DNA from: Bacteroidota bacterium
Lineage (GTDB): Bacteria > Bacteroidota > Bacteroidia > Cytophagales > Cyclobacteriaceae
Direction: 5' to 3'
Length of the DNA stretch: 64,000 bases
NCBI GenBank assembly: GCA_018267275.1
Contig: JAFDYV010000002.1
Span: 62,001 to 126,000 of the forward strand
The translations under genes and the position numbers were made by a program. The notes below the pieces were generated by a model that saw only the letters and a list, made by a program, of their open reading frames with translations, was not told the origin of the DNA and ran no database searches. Of the stretch, positions 17,345 through 25,751 are shown piece after piece (position 1 is the first letter of the stretch; each line of letters starts with the position of its first letter).

Positions 17345-18148
17345 TCAATCAGCGTGAAAAGGTGGCGCGGTGTTATCTTTCTTTCGCTCTAATCCAAGAA
17401 AGTGCAAGAAGGTATCACCACGCAAACCTAGCCGTATGGTTTCCAAAGGGATTACTTCGTTCGGGGCAATGTTGCCTAAATTGACATTTGCACCCAATAA
17501 CTTGATGAACCAAACCTGCTGTGCTTTTTGAGGTGCCTCCCAGATAATTTTTTCGAATGGGATTTTAGTCAAAATTTCCTGCACTAATCCAGAACGCACC
17601 TCGCCTGACGAGCGGAACAAACCCACGTTGCCGCCTTCGCGTGCTTCGCCAATCACTTTCCAAGCGCCTGCATCTAGTTCTTTTTGCATCAAATCAATCC
17701 ACATGTAAGGTGGAATAATTTTGTCTGCATCTTTAGATCCAACTTCAGAGAGTACTGTTACTTGCTTCGAAAGTTTGTTGATATAATCTAACTTCTTGTC
17801 ATGATCTAGATCGATCGATCCGTCAGAGACCTCGGCAAAAGACAAATCAAATTTGTCCAGCACTTTTCGATAATCATCAAACTGATCGCGGATAATGAAA
17901 GCTTCGAACAAAGTGCCACCAAAATAGCAAGGTACGCCAGCATCTTTGTACACCTTTATCTTCTCCTTCAAATTTGGTGTGACATATGAGGTGGCCCAGC
18001 CTAGTTTTACTATATCAACATGGTCGGCTGCAATGCTCATAAAGTCTTCTGCCTCGCGCACGCTCAAGCCTTTGTCCATGGCCATGGTAAAGCCCATCTG
18101 CCTGGGCTTTTTAGTACGCTCAGGTAAGTTTTTAAGATTGTAGTTCAT
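17345..18148 (-). CDS. Phosphosulfolactate synthase (ComA family)
   Basis: This 267-residue protein matches the ComA family, which in methanogens and Bacillus adds sulfite to phosphoenolpyruvate to give (R)-phosphosulfolactate. Recognisable stretches are MGFTMAMDKGLSVREAEDF, VDIVKLGWATSYV, CYFGGTLFEAF, FAEVSDGSI, GEAREGGNVGLF and LGLRGDTF, following a TIM-barrel pattern. Its start overlaps the TPR gene stop by one base, and the DedA gene follows two bases after its stop. In Bacteroidota the downstream use of phosphosulfolactate is unclear: coenzyme M is not made, but sulfonates such as capnine-type lipids are. No comB or comC homologue is in the window. Family call firm, product use uncertain. 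Confidence 0.88.
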   Translation of the reverse strand: MNYNLKNLPERTKKPRQMGFTMAMDKGLSVREAEDFMSIAADHVDIVKLGWATSYVTPNLKEKIKVYKDAGVPCYFGGTLFEAFIIRDQFDDYRKVLDKFDLSFAEVSDGSIDLDHDKKLDYINKLSKQVTVLSEVGSKDADKIIPPYMWIDLMQKELDAGAWKVIGEAREGGNVGLFRSSGEVRSGLVQEILTKIPFEKIIWEAPQKAQQVWFIKLLGANVNLGNIAPNEVIPLETIRLGLRGDTFLHFLGLERKKDNTAPPFHAD

Positions 18149-19557
18149 TAGGAGTTCTCTTTTCTAAACTGATCGATAATTTTAAAGAAGGCTTTCTGCG
18201 TTTCGAGTTTCGGAAAGAAATCGAACAAAACTTTGTGTCCTTCAAAGTCCAAAATTAATGCATTTTCCAAAAATGTAAACGCTTCTTTAAATTTGCCGGC
18301 CTCCACTAAATAAACGCACATGCGGTAGAGCATGTCAGTGTCCTTTGGGGCATCGTTTAGCGCTTGAGCCAGCAGTTCTGCGGCCTTCATTGGTTCACCT
18401 TGTTCGTAGTAAATGAATGACCAATTCAGCCATACCTCTTTGTCATCGGGTGCGAGATTAGCTGCTTCTTCGTATGCACTGATACTTGAAATCGTGTTGC
18501 CAACTTTGAATTCGGCATGTGCGGCTGCTTTCCAGTAGTCTGCCACCAAATGGTTGATCTTGATTGCTTTATTGTAAAAGTGAAGCGCTTGATACCATTT
18601 TTCTTGTTTTTCCAAACAACTTCCGGCACCAAACCATGCTTCATCATAAAGTGTATCAAGTTTGGTAGCTTTCTGATAGTACTTGAGTGCTAAGTCGAAC
18701 TGATTGATGTTTTCGTAGGCAGCACCAATACAGCAATAAACTTCCGGACTCGGTCCTTCAATCTCAATTGTCTTATTAAATTCCTCTAAAGCATCTTTGT
18801 ACCGCTCCACATTCATGTAAGAGTTGCCGAGGTTGAAATGTGCTGATGCAAAATGTTCGTCAATCGCAATAGCAAATCCATATGCTTCTATGGCCTCATC
18901 AAAGCGATTGAGCTTATTACAAACAATGCCCAGGTTGTACCAAGCTGCAGACGAGTACGGGTCTTCGTCAATGAACTTACGATAATATGAAAGACTGTTG
19001 TCTAACTGACCTACTACATCCAGACAAAACGCCAGTTCATACAACGATCCCTCGTGCGTGATGTTCGCGTCAATGGATTTCTTGTAATACTCAATTGCCT
19101 GATTGTAGTCCTCTAAGCTTTGATATGCAAGCCCGATGTTATAGTAGACATCATCACGATCGTCTTCGTTGAAAGACAAAATGTGTTCGTACACTTGAAT
19201 AGCCTCTGTGTGCTTGCCTTGTAGTGATAAAATTGAACCGATGGATAAATACACTTCCGGATCGGTAGGGTGCAAACTGCGTGTATGCTCGAGCAGTTCC
19301 AAGGCTTCATCGTATTGCTGCAGATTGGAGAGCACTTGCGCTTTTATCGCAATCAAATCTGTAGAAAACGGAAACTGGTCGATTGCATAGTTGACGGCTG
19401 TCAAAGCTTTTTTGAACTTCAACTTTTCCATGTAGTGATCAATGATGATCTCGTACGCGTCAATGTCAAAATAACCTGGTGAGTTCTCTTTTAGATTTGC
19501 TTCGTACCGCTTGATCAACTCCTCCTCTTCCTCTCTTTTTCTAAATTCGTGGCTCAT
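18148..19557 (-). CDS. Tetratricopeptide repeat protein
   Basis: A 469-residue protein composed almost wholly of about eleven TPR units of 34 residues, for example YYNIGLAYQSLEDYNQAIEY and AWYNLGIVCNKLNRFDEAIE. It begins with a highly charged segment (FRKREEEEELIKRYEAN) and has no signal peptide, so it is probably cytoplasmic. TPRs form a superhelical scaffold for binding partners; the partner is unknown. It heads the four-gene cluster ending in aroE, and its stop overlaps the ComA-family start by one base. The repeats are typical and unbroken. Confidence 0.92.
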   Translation of the reverse strand: MSHEFRKREEEEELIKRYEANLKENSPGYFDIDAYEIIIDHYMEKLKFKKALTAVNYAIDQFPFSTDLIAIKAQVLSNLQQYDEALELLEHTRSLHPTDPEVYLSIGSILSLQGKHTEAIQVYEHILSFNEDDRDDVYYNIGLAYQSLEDYNQAIEYYKKSIDANITHEGSLYELAFCLDVVGQLDNSLSYYRKFIDEDPYSSAAWYNLGIVCNKLNRFDEAIEAYGFAIAIDEHFASAHFNLGNSYMNVERYKDALEEFNKTIEIEGPSPEVYCCIGAAYENINQFDLALKYYQKATKLDTLYDEAWFGAGSCLEKQEKWYQALHFYNKAIKINHLVADYWKAAAHAEFKVGNTISSISAYEEAANLAPDDKEVWLNWSFIYYEQGEPMKAAELLAQALNDAPKDTDMLYRMCVYLVEAGKFKEAFTFLENALILDFEGHKVLFDFFPKLETQKAFFKIIDQFRKENS

Positions 19558-19659
19558 TGGCTGAAAGGTTTTCCTAAAGTAGGTAAAAATTTACGCTTTA
19601 AAAAACCGTGTTTCGTTTCACAAAAATCGCGCAATAAAAACCTGAAGGCAATCTTGCGT

Positions 19660-20640
19660 TTATCCTTTCTTTGTGCTATATGTACGTAAAAAGTACTCGC
19701 AATAAGTATCTAACGTTTGCGCTAGCGATTTGAACTGAATATCTAACTTTTCTTGCGCTTTTTTACTGCTGTAAATTGATTTCGCTTTCGCAGATTTGAT
19801 TGACTCACGCGAAATAGTTGGTTCTTTTCCCAATGCCCAGCTCTTCAACTCCTCTAATCTAGCCAATAAAGGAAGGAGGGAGGCATTTACTTCAATCGTG
19901 GGCGGTCGCTTTTTGAAACGCTTGGCTATTTCTCCAAAAAAAGTATGATAAGGTATTGACCCTGCCGATGCGATAAAACGCTCACCATTGAAATTGTTAG
20001 CCAGCAAATGAGTGATGATCGTTGTAACATCTTCCACATCAACGTAATTGGCGACACCGGGGGGGAAAAATTTTCGCTCATCCCACACATATTCAAATAT
20101 CTTCGCGCTGCTGCGGTTCCAATCAAATGGGGCTAGAATAAAAGATGGATTGACAATGGAGCAGTTAAGACCCTCTTCAATACCACGGTATACCTCTAAT
20201 TCGGCAAGGTATTTTGATTTAGCGTAGTCTGAGTTCAATGGCCCATCAGTCCATTGCGCACTCTCGTCAATCACCGCATCGCTTTTTTTTCTACCCAAAG
20301 CGGCAACGGAGCTCACGTGTATCATTTTAGGGATACCTAATATCAAGCAACCGTCCACTACGTTTTTAGTGCCTGTCACGTTGATATTAAAGATCTCGTC
20401 TCGTCTTCTTGGGTTAAACGATACCGATGCTGCTGCGTGGATAACAGCGCTCGCTCCCTTGAGATTTTCCAATAGTGCGACTGGGTTTTGCACGTCTGCG
20501 TTTTTCCAAATCAGCTTTGGGTGCTTGAGGTCGGTTTCAGACTCTTTTCGCCTCATGGCTATCACGGCATGGCCTTCGTTCAGCAGACGCCTTACTACAA
20601 ATGAGCCGAGCAAACCTGATGCACCCGTTACAGCGATCAT
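19660..20640 (-). CDS. NAD-dependent epimerase/dehydratase (extended SDR)
   Basis: This 326-residue enzyme has the extended SDR cofactor motif TGASGLLGSFVV (residues 5-16), a catalytic YxxxK (Y-AKSK within NSDYAKSKYLAE) and an upstream VSSVAALG serine segment. It acts on a nucleotide sugar or a related alcohol/ketone, but the motifs do not fix the substrate; dihydroflavonol-reductase-like members look similar. It starts 4 bases inside the end of the PHP phosphatase gene, so it is the last gene of the exopolysaccharide operon and probably supplies or modifies a sugar precursor. It is cytoplasmic and complete. Confidence 0.88.
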   Translation of the reverse strand: MIAVTGASGLLGSFVVRRLLNEGHAVIAMRRKESETDLKHPKLIWKNADVQNPVALLENLKGASAVIHAAASVSFNPRRRDEIFNINVTGTKNVVDGCLILGIPKMIHVSSVAALGRKKSDAVIDESAQWTDGPLNSDYAKSKYLAELEVYRGIEEGLNCSIVNPSFILAPFDWNRSSAKIFEYVWDERKFFPPGVANYVDVEDVTTIITHLLANNFNGERFIASAGSIPYHTFFGEIAKRFKKRPPTIEVNASLLPLLARLEELKSWALGKEPTISRESIKSAKAKSIYSSKKAQEKLDIQFKSLAQTLDTYCEYFLRTYSTKKG

Positions 20641-21359
20641 AATTGATTGTTAAGTAAAGGTAGCTGAAGTGCCTTTTGAAAGTATTTGTTGTTTTGATTT
20701 TCCATGATAAAATTAGCCTGCAATATGTTGTGGCAATCTGTACCCAACAATTCGGCCCAGCCTTTATCAATAAATTGTTGTGCCATTTTTTGCACGGGCC
20801 GCGAGTAGTAACCCATTATCGACAGCACATTGATTTGGAACAAGACGCCACGATTTCGTAGGTCTTCCGCCTTTGCTAACGTCATGTATTCGTAACGTTC
20901 GGGGTGTGCCATTATCAACTGATATCCTTTTGATGTGGCTTGAAAAATAAAGTCTTTAATCTGCAAAGGTTCGCTCATGAAATTGGTTTCGAATAGCAAC
21001 TGCTTTTTTCCGAAAGTGAGGATTTCTTCTGACAGTGCAACCTTCTTCATCAGGGTTTCATCCAGGTAATATTCAGCCGCTGCTTCGATGGCAATTGGTA
21101 AACCCGCGGTTGCGATAGCCGCCTTTAATTCTGCAAGTTTTGTACGAATGCCTGTTGGTTCATTGCGATAAACATCGCTCATGATATGCGGTGTAGTAAT
21201 GAATTTTTGATACCCCAGTGAATACAAAACTGACAGCATGTCAATGGATTCTTCCCAGGTTTTTGATCCGTCATCGATGCCGGCCAATAAATGGGAATGC
21301 ACATCAACCTTTAATGGACTGATAACGCGCGTTTTTTGTTTTTTTAGAAATGAGAACAC
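20637..21359 (-). CDS. PHP-type tyrosine-protein phosphatase (CpsB/YwqE-like)
   Basis: A 240-residue metal-dependent phosphatase of the polymerase-and-histidinol-phosphatase (PHP) fold. Metal-binding motifs are DVHSHLLAGIDDG (residues about 19-31), TTPH, MAHPERY and GTDCHN. In the well-studied Firmicutes systems CpsB/YwqE removes phosphate from tyrosines of the Wzc-type kinase and so controls capsule chain length. Here it lies 2 bases after the Wzc-like kinase stop, which fits the same pairing. Its stop overlaps the SDR epimerase start. Low-molecular-weight phosphatases (Wzb) are the usual Proteobacterial partner and are absent here. Confidence 0.92.
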   Translation of the reverse strand: MFSFLKKQKTRVISPLKVDVHSHLLAGIDDGSKTWEESIDMLSVLYSLGYQKFITTPHIMSDVYRNEPTGIRTKLAELKAAIATAGLPIAIEAAAEYYLDETLMKKVALSEEILTFGKKQLLFETNFMSEPLQIKDFIFQATSKGYQLIMAHPERYEYMTLAKAEDLRNRGVLFQINVLSIMGYYSRPVQKMAQQFIDKGWAELLGTDCHNILQANFIMENQNNKYFQKALQLPLLNNQL

Positions 21360-21361
21360 TG

Positions 21362-23674
21362 TTAACTAAAAAAATTTCGCCAGCCTGGTTTTTTGGGTTG
21401 CTCTTCGTAGTACCCATAGCCATAGGTCTTACCCGAGCTCGGCTGTGCATTGAGTACTACAGAAAGTGATGTCAGGTGGTGCAACTTTTCGATGCGCGTA
21501 ATATTTGACAAGAACTCGCGCTTCGAATAGTTGGCGCGAACCACGTAAATTGAAAGATCAGAGCGCTTCATTGCCATGATGCCATCGGTTACTAAACCAA
21601 CAGGTGGCGTGTCAATTACTACGTAGTCGTACATTGATTTCAGGTCGGTCAACATCTGCGTAAACTCACCGTTTAGCAAGAGTTCGGAAGGATTAGGGGG
21701 ATGCGGACCTGCAGGAATGAAGTCTAAGTTCTCTAAACCAGTAGACTGTATACATTCCCTCAGTTCGTTTCGATGGATTAAGATGGTGCTGACACCTTTT
21801 GATGGATCTTTTGGTTGAAGTGATGATCCTGATTTTTGCTTACGCATATCCAAATCAATCAACACCACTTTCTTTCTCGACATGGCCAGCACTGCACCCA
21901 GATTTGCCGCTAGAAACGACTTGCCCTCGCCCGAAATTGTTGAGCTGATCGTAATTACCCGTTTGTTGCCGATAGAAGTGAAAAAATCCAAATTGGTGCG
22001 CAGCGTACGAATGGACTCACTGACAACTGATTTAGGATTCTCACTCACATGAAATGTGGTTTCTGAAATCCGCTTTGAAATTGGAATCACTCCCAAGATA
22101 GGCACCACAATTGCATTTTCTATTTCTTTTACACTGGTAATCTTATTGGTGAGCAAATAAGAAATTCCGATAAAGAAGAAGTTAAGTACTAGGCTGGCAA
22201 CAAACCCGATACCCAAGATCATGTATTTTTTTGGCGATATGGGTTGCGCGGGCAGCGTGGCAGACGATAAGATTTTAAAGTCTGGTGTGTTGCCTGCTTG
22301 AGCAATTTCAAATTGTGCTTTGCTTTGCATCATGGAGAGATAAAACTCTTCGTATAGCTTGTAGAAACGTTGGTTTTTTGAAAACTCGGTGTTCTTGTCT
22401 GGCATGGTGGCAAACTCTTGCTCTAACCTTTGCTTTTGTTGGGCCATTTCAGAAAGTGATTTGAGCCAATCACGTTTTAGTTGTGAAAGGGTCCCGAAAA
22501 CCTGTTCGCGCACGGTGGAAAGTTCTTTCTGCTTCTGTTTATACGCAAATGTATTTTCGTTGTAGGCGAGCGAAAGCTTGTCGCTTTCATGTCGCATTCT
22601 CATTAGGTCATCTAGTTTTTTGTTCAGGCCTTCGGGCAAAAAACCTCGGCTATTGAAATTTTGATTTGGTTTGTTGGTGCTTAGTTCTTCGATTAGTTCG
22701 TCTAACTGCGCCACTTTTTTCGACAGGATAAACCGTTGAGAATCCACTCGGTTAAGAGCGATGATTGTCCTACGCAAGTCCTGACCCAGGTCGCTACTTT
22801 TGTTCTTTAAAGTGAAGGTTTCGAAGTAGTTTTCGAAATTCTGCATGCGCTTTTCTACTTGCGCCAACTCATTGTTGAGCCACAAGATTTTCTGCTTATT
22901 TGCTAGGTTCTTTTGTTCGTTGCTATACTGTATGTAAAGCGAATCAACTTTGTTCACAATATCATATGCCTTGATGGCATTGTTGTCTTTGAATGAAACG
23001 CTAATTGTATTTGCGTTAAAATTTAAAGGCGCTACTTCCGTATTGTTGACAAGGTATGACACTAAACTAGGCCGGCTGTTGATCACGAAGTAATAGTCGT
23101 TCGAATCGTCTTCGCGGTATAGATGGGTGATGTCAATCTTTATTGTTGCGCCCGCTACCTGTAACGGCTGACCGAAAGTGCCCCTTATTTTGTTGCCGTT
23201 TTCGCCTAATTTTATTTCAAACTCGCGTTCATTCAGAAACTCAAAAAAAACAGGTTGGTCTTGGAGCTGAACGGGAACTTCTTGATAGGACACCTTGAAG
23301 GGTGACTGTTTGTATAGCTCATTCTTCAAAACATTACCGATACTGAAATAACTTACCCAAATATCGAGTGAGTCAATCACGCGATTGAAAAAAACCTTTG
23401 ACTTCATTTGCTCAATCTCACCCGATACGATGTTCAGATTCTGATCCTCTACCAGCGTCTTGATACCGAGATCGGTAGCGTCACGCTTGATGTCCAACTT
23501 CATCTCAGAATCTGATTGATACACATCTTTGGTGTAACGAATGGTAAGGTAAGCCAACAGATTGCACAAAATGAAGATCAACAAAATCCACCAGCGTTGT
23601 TTTACGACTACCGATTGTAGTTTATCCCAATCAATGGATTCAAAAGATTCGCTATGTGGACTGTTGCTATTCAC
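21362..23674 (-). CDS. Wzc-like polysaccharide co-polymerase / tyrosine autokinase
   Basis: This 770-residue protein is a fused Wzz plus BY-kinase. A first helix near residues 32-50 is followed by a periplasmic region with long coiled coils (about 250-470), a second helix near 482-502, and a cytoplasmic ATPase. The ATPase has Walker A (SSTISGEGKSFLAANLGA), Walker A' (VVLIDLDMRKQKSG) and Walker B (YVVIDTPPVG). The C-terminal tail is tyrosine-rich (GKTYGYGYYEE), the usual autophosphorylation cluster. It governs polymerisation and export of a surface polysaccharide together with the Wza-like lipoprotein encoded 2 bases upstream and the PHP phosphatase encoded 2 bases downstream. Confidence 0.95.
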   Translation of the reverse strand: MNSNSPHSESFESIDWDKLQSVVVKQRWWILLIFILCNLLAYLTIRYTKDVYQSDSEMKLDIKRDATDLGIKTLVEDQNLNIVSGEIEQMKSKVFFNRVIDSLDIWVSYFSIGNVLKNELYKQSPFKVSYQEVPVQLQDQPVFFEFLNEREFEIKLGENGNKIRGTFGQPLQVAGATIKIDITHLYREDDSNDYYFVINSRPSLVSYLVNNTEVAPLNFNANTISVSFKDNNAIKAYDIVNKVDSLYIQYSNEQKNLANKQKILWLNNELAQVEKRMQNFENYFETFTLKNKSSDLGQDLRRTIIALNRVDSQRFILSKKVAQLDELIEELSTNKPNQNFNSRGFLPEGLNKKLDDLMRMRHESDKLSLAYNENTFAYKQKQKELSTVREQVFGTLSQLKRDWLKSLSEMAQQKQRLEQEFATMPDKNTEFSKNQRFYKLYEEFYLSMMQSKAQFEIAQAGNTPDFKILSSATLPAQPISPKKYMILGIGFVASLVLNFFFIGISYLLTNKITSVKEIENAIVVPILGVIPISKRISETTFHVSENPKSVVSESIRTLRTNLDFFTSIGNKRVITISSTISGEGKSFLAANLGAVLAMSRKKVVLIDLDMRKQKSGSSLQPKDPSKGVSTILIHRNELRECIQSTGLENLDFIPAGPHPPNPSELLLNGEFTQMLTDLKSMYDYVVIDTPPVGLVTDGIMAMKRSDLSIYVVRANYSKREFLSNITRIEKLHHLTSLSVVLNAQPSSGKTYGYGYYEEQPKKPGWRNFFS

Positions 23675-23676
23675 GT

Positions 23677-24441
23677 TTACTTCAGAGTGCGAACTAAAAC
23701 TAGCAAGGTGGTAAGGCTCACCACTAAACTCACTACGATAAAATTGTCGCGCAAGCCCTCTACAAAAGGTCTGCGAATGGGTTCCACGTAAATGATGTCT
23801 CCGGGTTCTACCAGCATGTTGCTTTTGCGGTACCCATCAATCGTGCTGAAATCAAGTTGGTAAATGCGCTCGTTTCTGATGAGTTTGATATTGTCTGCTT
23901 TAGCATCGTTTGACAAACCCCTTGCTAGTGCGAGTACCTCTACCACTGTAATGTTTTGGTTGGTGAGAGGAATCACGAGACCGCCTGGTGCACCCAGCAC
24001 GGTAACGCGCTTGTTTACAAAATTGATGACAGTAAATGGTTCTTTAAAATACTTTGCGTATTCCTTTTGCGTCATTTCTTCTGCCTGCCTCAACGTCAAT
24101 CCATCCACTTTCACCTCACCGATTACCGGGAACTTGACAACGCCATTTAGTTCAACCAGGTAGTTAAACTGCTGCACTTGTTGGTTGTTCATGTTCGCCA
24201 TGTTGGAGTTTGTCAGCTCAGGATTCGGGTCGATGATCCTTTCTCCTTTATTGGTAAACACATTGATGGTCAGCAGGTCATTTTTTTGAATGACGTAATT
24301 TTTTTCTGCACCTTCTGCTTCGCGCTTAAAGACTTCCGGCTGTGCCGCATCACTGGCCTTGAACATGATGTTCTTTTTGTAAGAACCACAGGATGCGAGG
24401 ACGAAAAACGAAAAAAGGGTGATGTAACGCACTGAACGCAT
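23677..24441 (-). CDS. Wza-like polysaccharide export lipoprotein
   Basis: A 254-residue lipoprotein: signal peptide MRSVRYITLFSFFVLASC with the lipid cysteine at residue 18, then a polysaccharide-export domain (VIQKNDLLTINVFT) and an SLBB-type repeat (RVTVLGAPGGLVIPL through DIIYVEPI). A hydrophobic C-terminal helix (FIVVSLVVSLTTLLVLV) is present, which in Bacteroidota homologues replaces the amphipathic helix of E. coli Wza. It is expected to form the outer-membrane or periplasm-spanning export channel for exopolysaccharide. It is followed after 2 bases by the Wzc-like kinase gene. Confidence 0.93.
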   Translation of the reverse strand: MRSVRYITLFSFFVLASCGSYKKNIMFKASDAAQPEVFKREAEGAEKNYVIQKNDLLTINVFTNKGERIIDPNPELTNSNMANMNNQQVQQFNYLVELNGVVKFPVIGEVKVDGLTLRQAEEMTQKEYAKYFKEPFTVINFVNKRVTVLGAPGGLVIPLTNQNITVVEVLALARGLSNDAKADNIKLIRNERIYQLDFSTIDGYRKSNMLVEPGDIIYVEPIRRPFVEGLRDNFIVVSLVVSLTTLLVLVRTLK

Positions 24442-24495
24442 TTTTTACAAATTAACCCTAAAATACTGACTTTTCTGAATCTGGCGATGGGTTTG

Positions 24496-25596
24496 TTATA
24501 AACCCTGCATGGTCTGAAGGTACTTTTGAACCACAATTTTTTCGTCAAATTGGGTCTCCATTTTCTTGCGGCCGTTTTGGCCCATTTGTTGTAACGTGTG
24601 GTCATCGAAGTTCGCCATCTGCTCCATCTTGGCGGCTAGGTCATCTGCATCTTTGATCTTGCATAACAAGCCATTTAAGCCATGCTCTACTACATGGTGG
24701 CAGCCTGGCACATCGGTAGTTACAATTGGCTTTGCCGTGCTCGAGGCCTCCAATAAAGTCCGTGGCGTACCTTCTCGATAAGAGGGAAGTACTACACAAT
24801 CTGCAGAAGCAATGAATGGGCGCACGTCCTTTGCAGTACCTAAATACTCAATGGTGCCACTTTGAACCCATTCATCAATCAATTTTACATCTACACCGCG
24901 TTTATGATATGGATCTTTTGCACCCAGTACTTGGAAGCGAGCGTGAATTCCTTTTGACTTCAATTTCTTCACGGCCTCTACAAATTCCAAAATTCCTTTG
25001 TCTGTAATCAGCCGCGAAATCAATAAGAAAGTAAACGGTTGGTTACGCTTAAATTCACTCGGTTGAAAATGGCTCAAATCAATGCCTGATCCCGGCAACA
25101 AATCGCAGATTTCTTCTTTGATCAACTTCCGTTCTACAAATAGATTGCGATCATCTGGATTTTGAAAGAATACTTTTTTCGGGAAACGGAAGGCGACTTT
25201 ATATAGGGTAATGGCGAATTTTGAAACCAATGTTTCCTTTAAAAAGATCGTTCCTAAACCGCATACATTGTTTACCGCGGGTATCCCCAACATTGCAGCG
25301 GCCAACGTGCCGTATACATTAGGCTTTATGGTGTAGTGTAAAATGATATCGGGCTTGGTCTTGCGGTAAATTCCGTAAAGCTCAAAAATTAAGGCAAAGT
25401 CTTTGACCGGGTTGGCGCCTCTGCTGTCCATCCGCACATCGTGGTGGATGCAGCCAGCCTCTTCTAACAAATGCGTATAATCATCGTGTGGTGCGATGGT
25501 GTGCACCTCGTGGCCATTGGCCATCAGGGCTTTTACAAAATTCATCCTGAAATTGTAAATATTCCAAGATGTATTCAATACAATAGCAACTCTCAT
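24496..25596 (-). CDS. Family 4-type glycosyltransferase
   Basis: A 366-residue GT-B glycosyltransferase. The N-terminal acceptor domain begins MRVAIVLNTSWNIYNFRMNF; the C-terminal donor domain contains LLPGSGIDLSHFQP, LLISRLITDKGILEFVEAV and the E-x7-E-like region SYREGTPRTLLEASSTAKP. It probably adds a sugar to a lipid-linked oligosaccharide on the cytoplasmic face. It appears to be the first gene of the exopolysaccharide operon, with candidate promoters at 25688-25704. Donor and acceptor cannot be read from the sequence. Confidence 0.92.
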   Translation of the reverse strand: MRVAIVLNTSWNIYNFRMNFVKALMANGHEVHTIAPHDDYTHLLEEAGCIHHDVRMDSRGANPVKDFALIFELYGIYRKTKPDIILHYTIKPNVYGTLAAAMLGIPAVNNVCGLGTIFLKETLVSKFAITLYKVAFRFPKKVFFQNPDDRNLFVERKLIKEEICDLLPGSGIDLSHFQPSEFKRNQPFTFLLISRLITDKGILEFVEAVKKLKSKGIHARFQVLGAKDPYHKRGVDVKLIDEWVQSGTIEYLGTAKDVRPFIASADCVVLPSYREGTPRTLLEASSTAKPIVTTDVPGCHHVVEHGLNGLLCKIKDADDLAAKMEQMANFDDHTLQQMGQNGRKKMETQFDEKIVVQKYLQTMQGL

Positions 25597-25647
25597 TCGC
25601 CAACTAGCCTTCAGAGGCTTACTATAGGTTTGGTTCGTAACTTTGCT

Positions 25648-25670
25648 AATTCCCTTATAATGAGGGAATT
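25648..25670. repeat. Perfect 8-bp inverted repeat between the exopolysaccharide operon and hflX
   Basis: AATTCCCT (25648-25655) and AGGGAATT (25663-25670) are separated by 7 bases. On the minus strand it would lie in the leader of the glycosyltransferase mRNA; on the plus strand it lies upstream of the hflX promoter element. It could be an operator or an RNA hairpin. No T-run long enough for a terminator follows. Confidence 0.5.
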
Positions 25671-25687
25671 TTGCTTAGTAAATTGTA

Positions 25688-25704
25688 CAAAACTAACAAA
25701 AGTA
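25688..25704 (-). promoter_or_regulatory. Candidate promoter(s) of the exopolysaccharide operon
   Basis: On the minus strand TACTTTTG (25704-25697) and TAGTTTTG (25695-25688) both match TAnnTTTG exactly. They lie about 90-108 bases before the glycosyltransferase start at 25596. The -33 region is only partly matched (TTTT rather than TTTG), so which element is used is unclear. Confidence 0.4.
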
Positions 25705-25735
25705 ACCTCGCCCGAAAAACAATCCGGTAAGAAAG

Positions 25736-25743
25736 TACCTTTG
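25736..25743 (+). promoter_or_regulatory. Candidate -7 element of hflX, very close to the start codon
   Basis: TACCTTTG matches TAnnTTTG exactly and ends 8 bases before the ATG at 25752. Transcription would then start within a few bases of the start codon, giving a very short or absent leader. No clear -33 TTTG is seen at the expected distance. Confidence 0.45.
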
Positions 25744-25751
25744 CAACCGAC

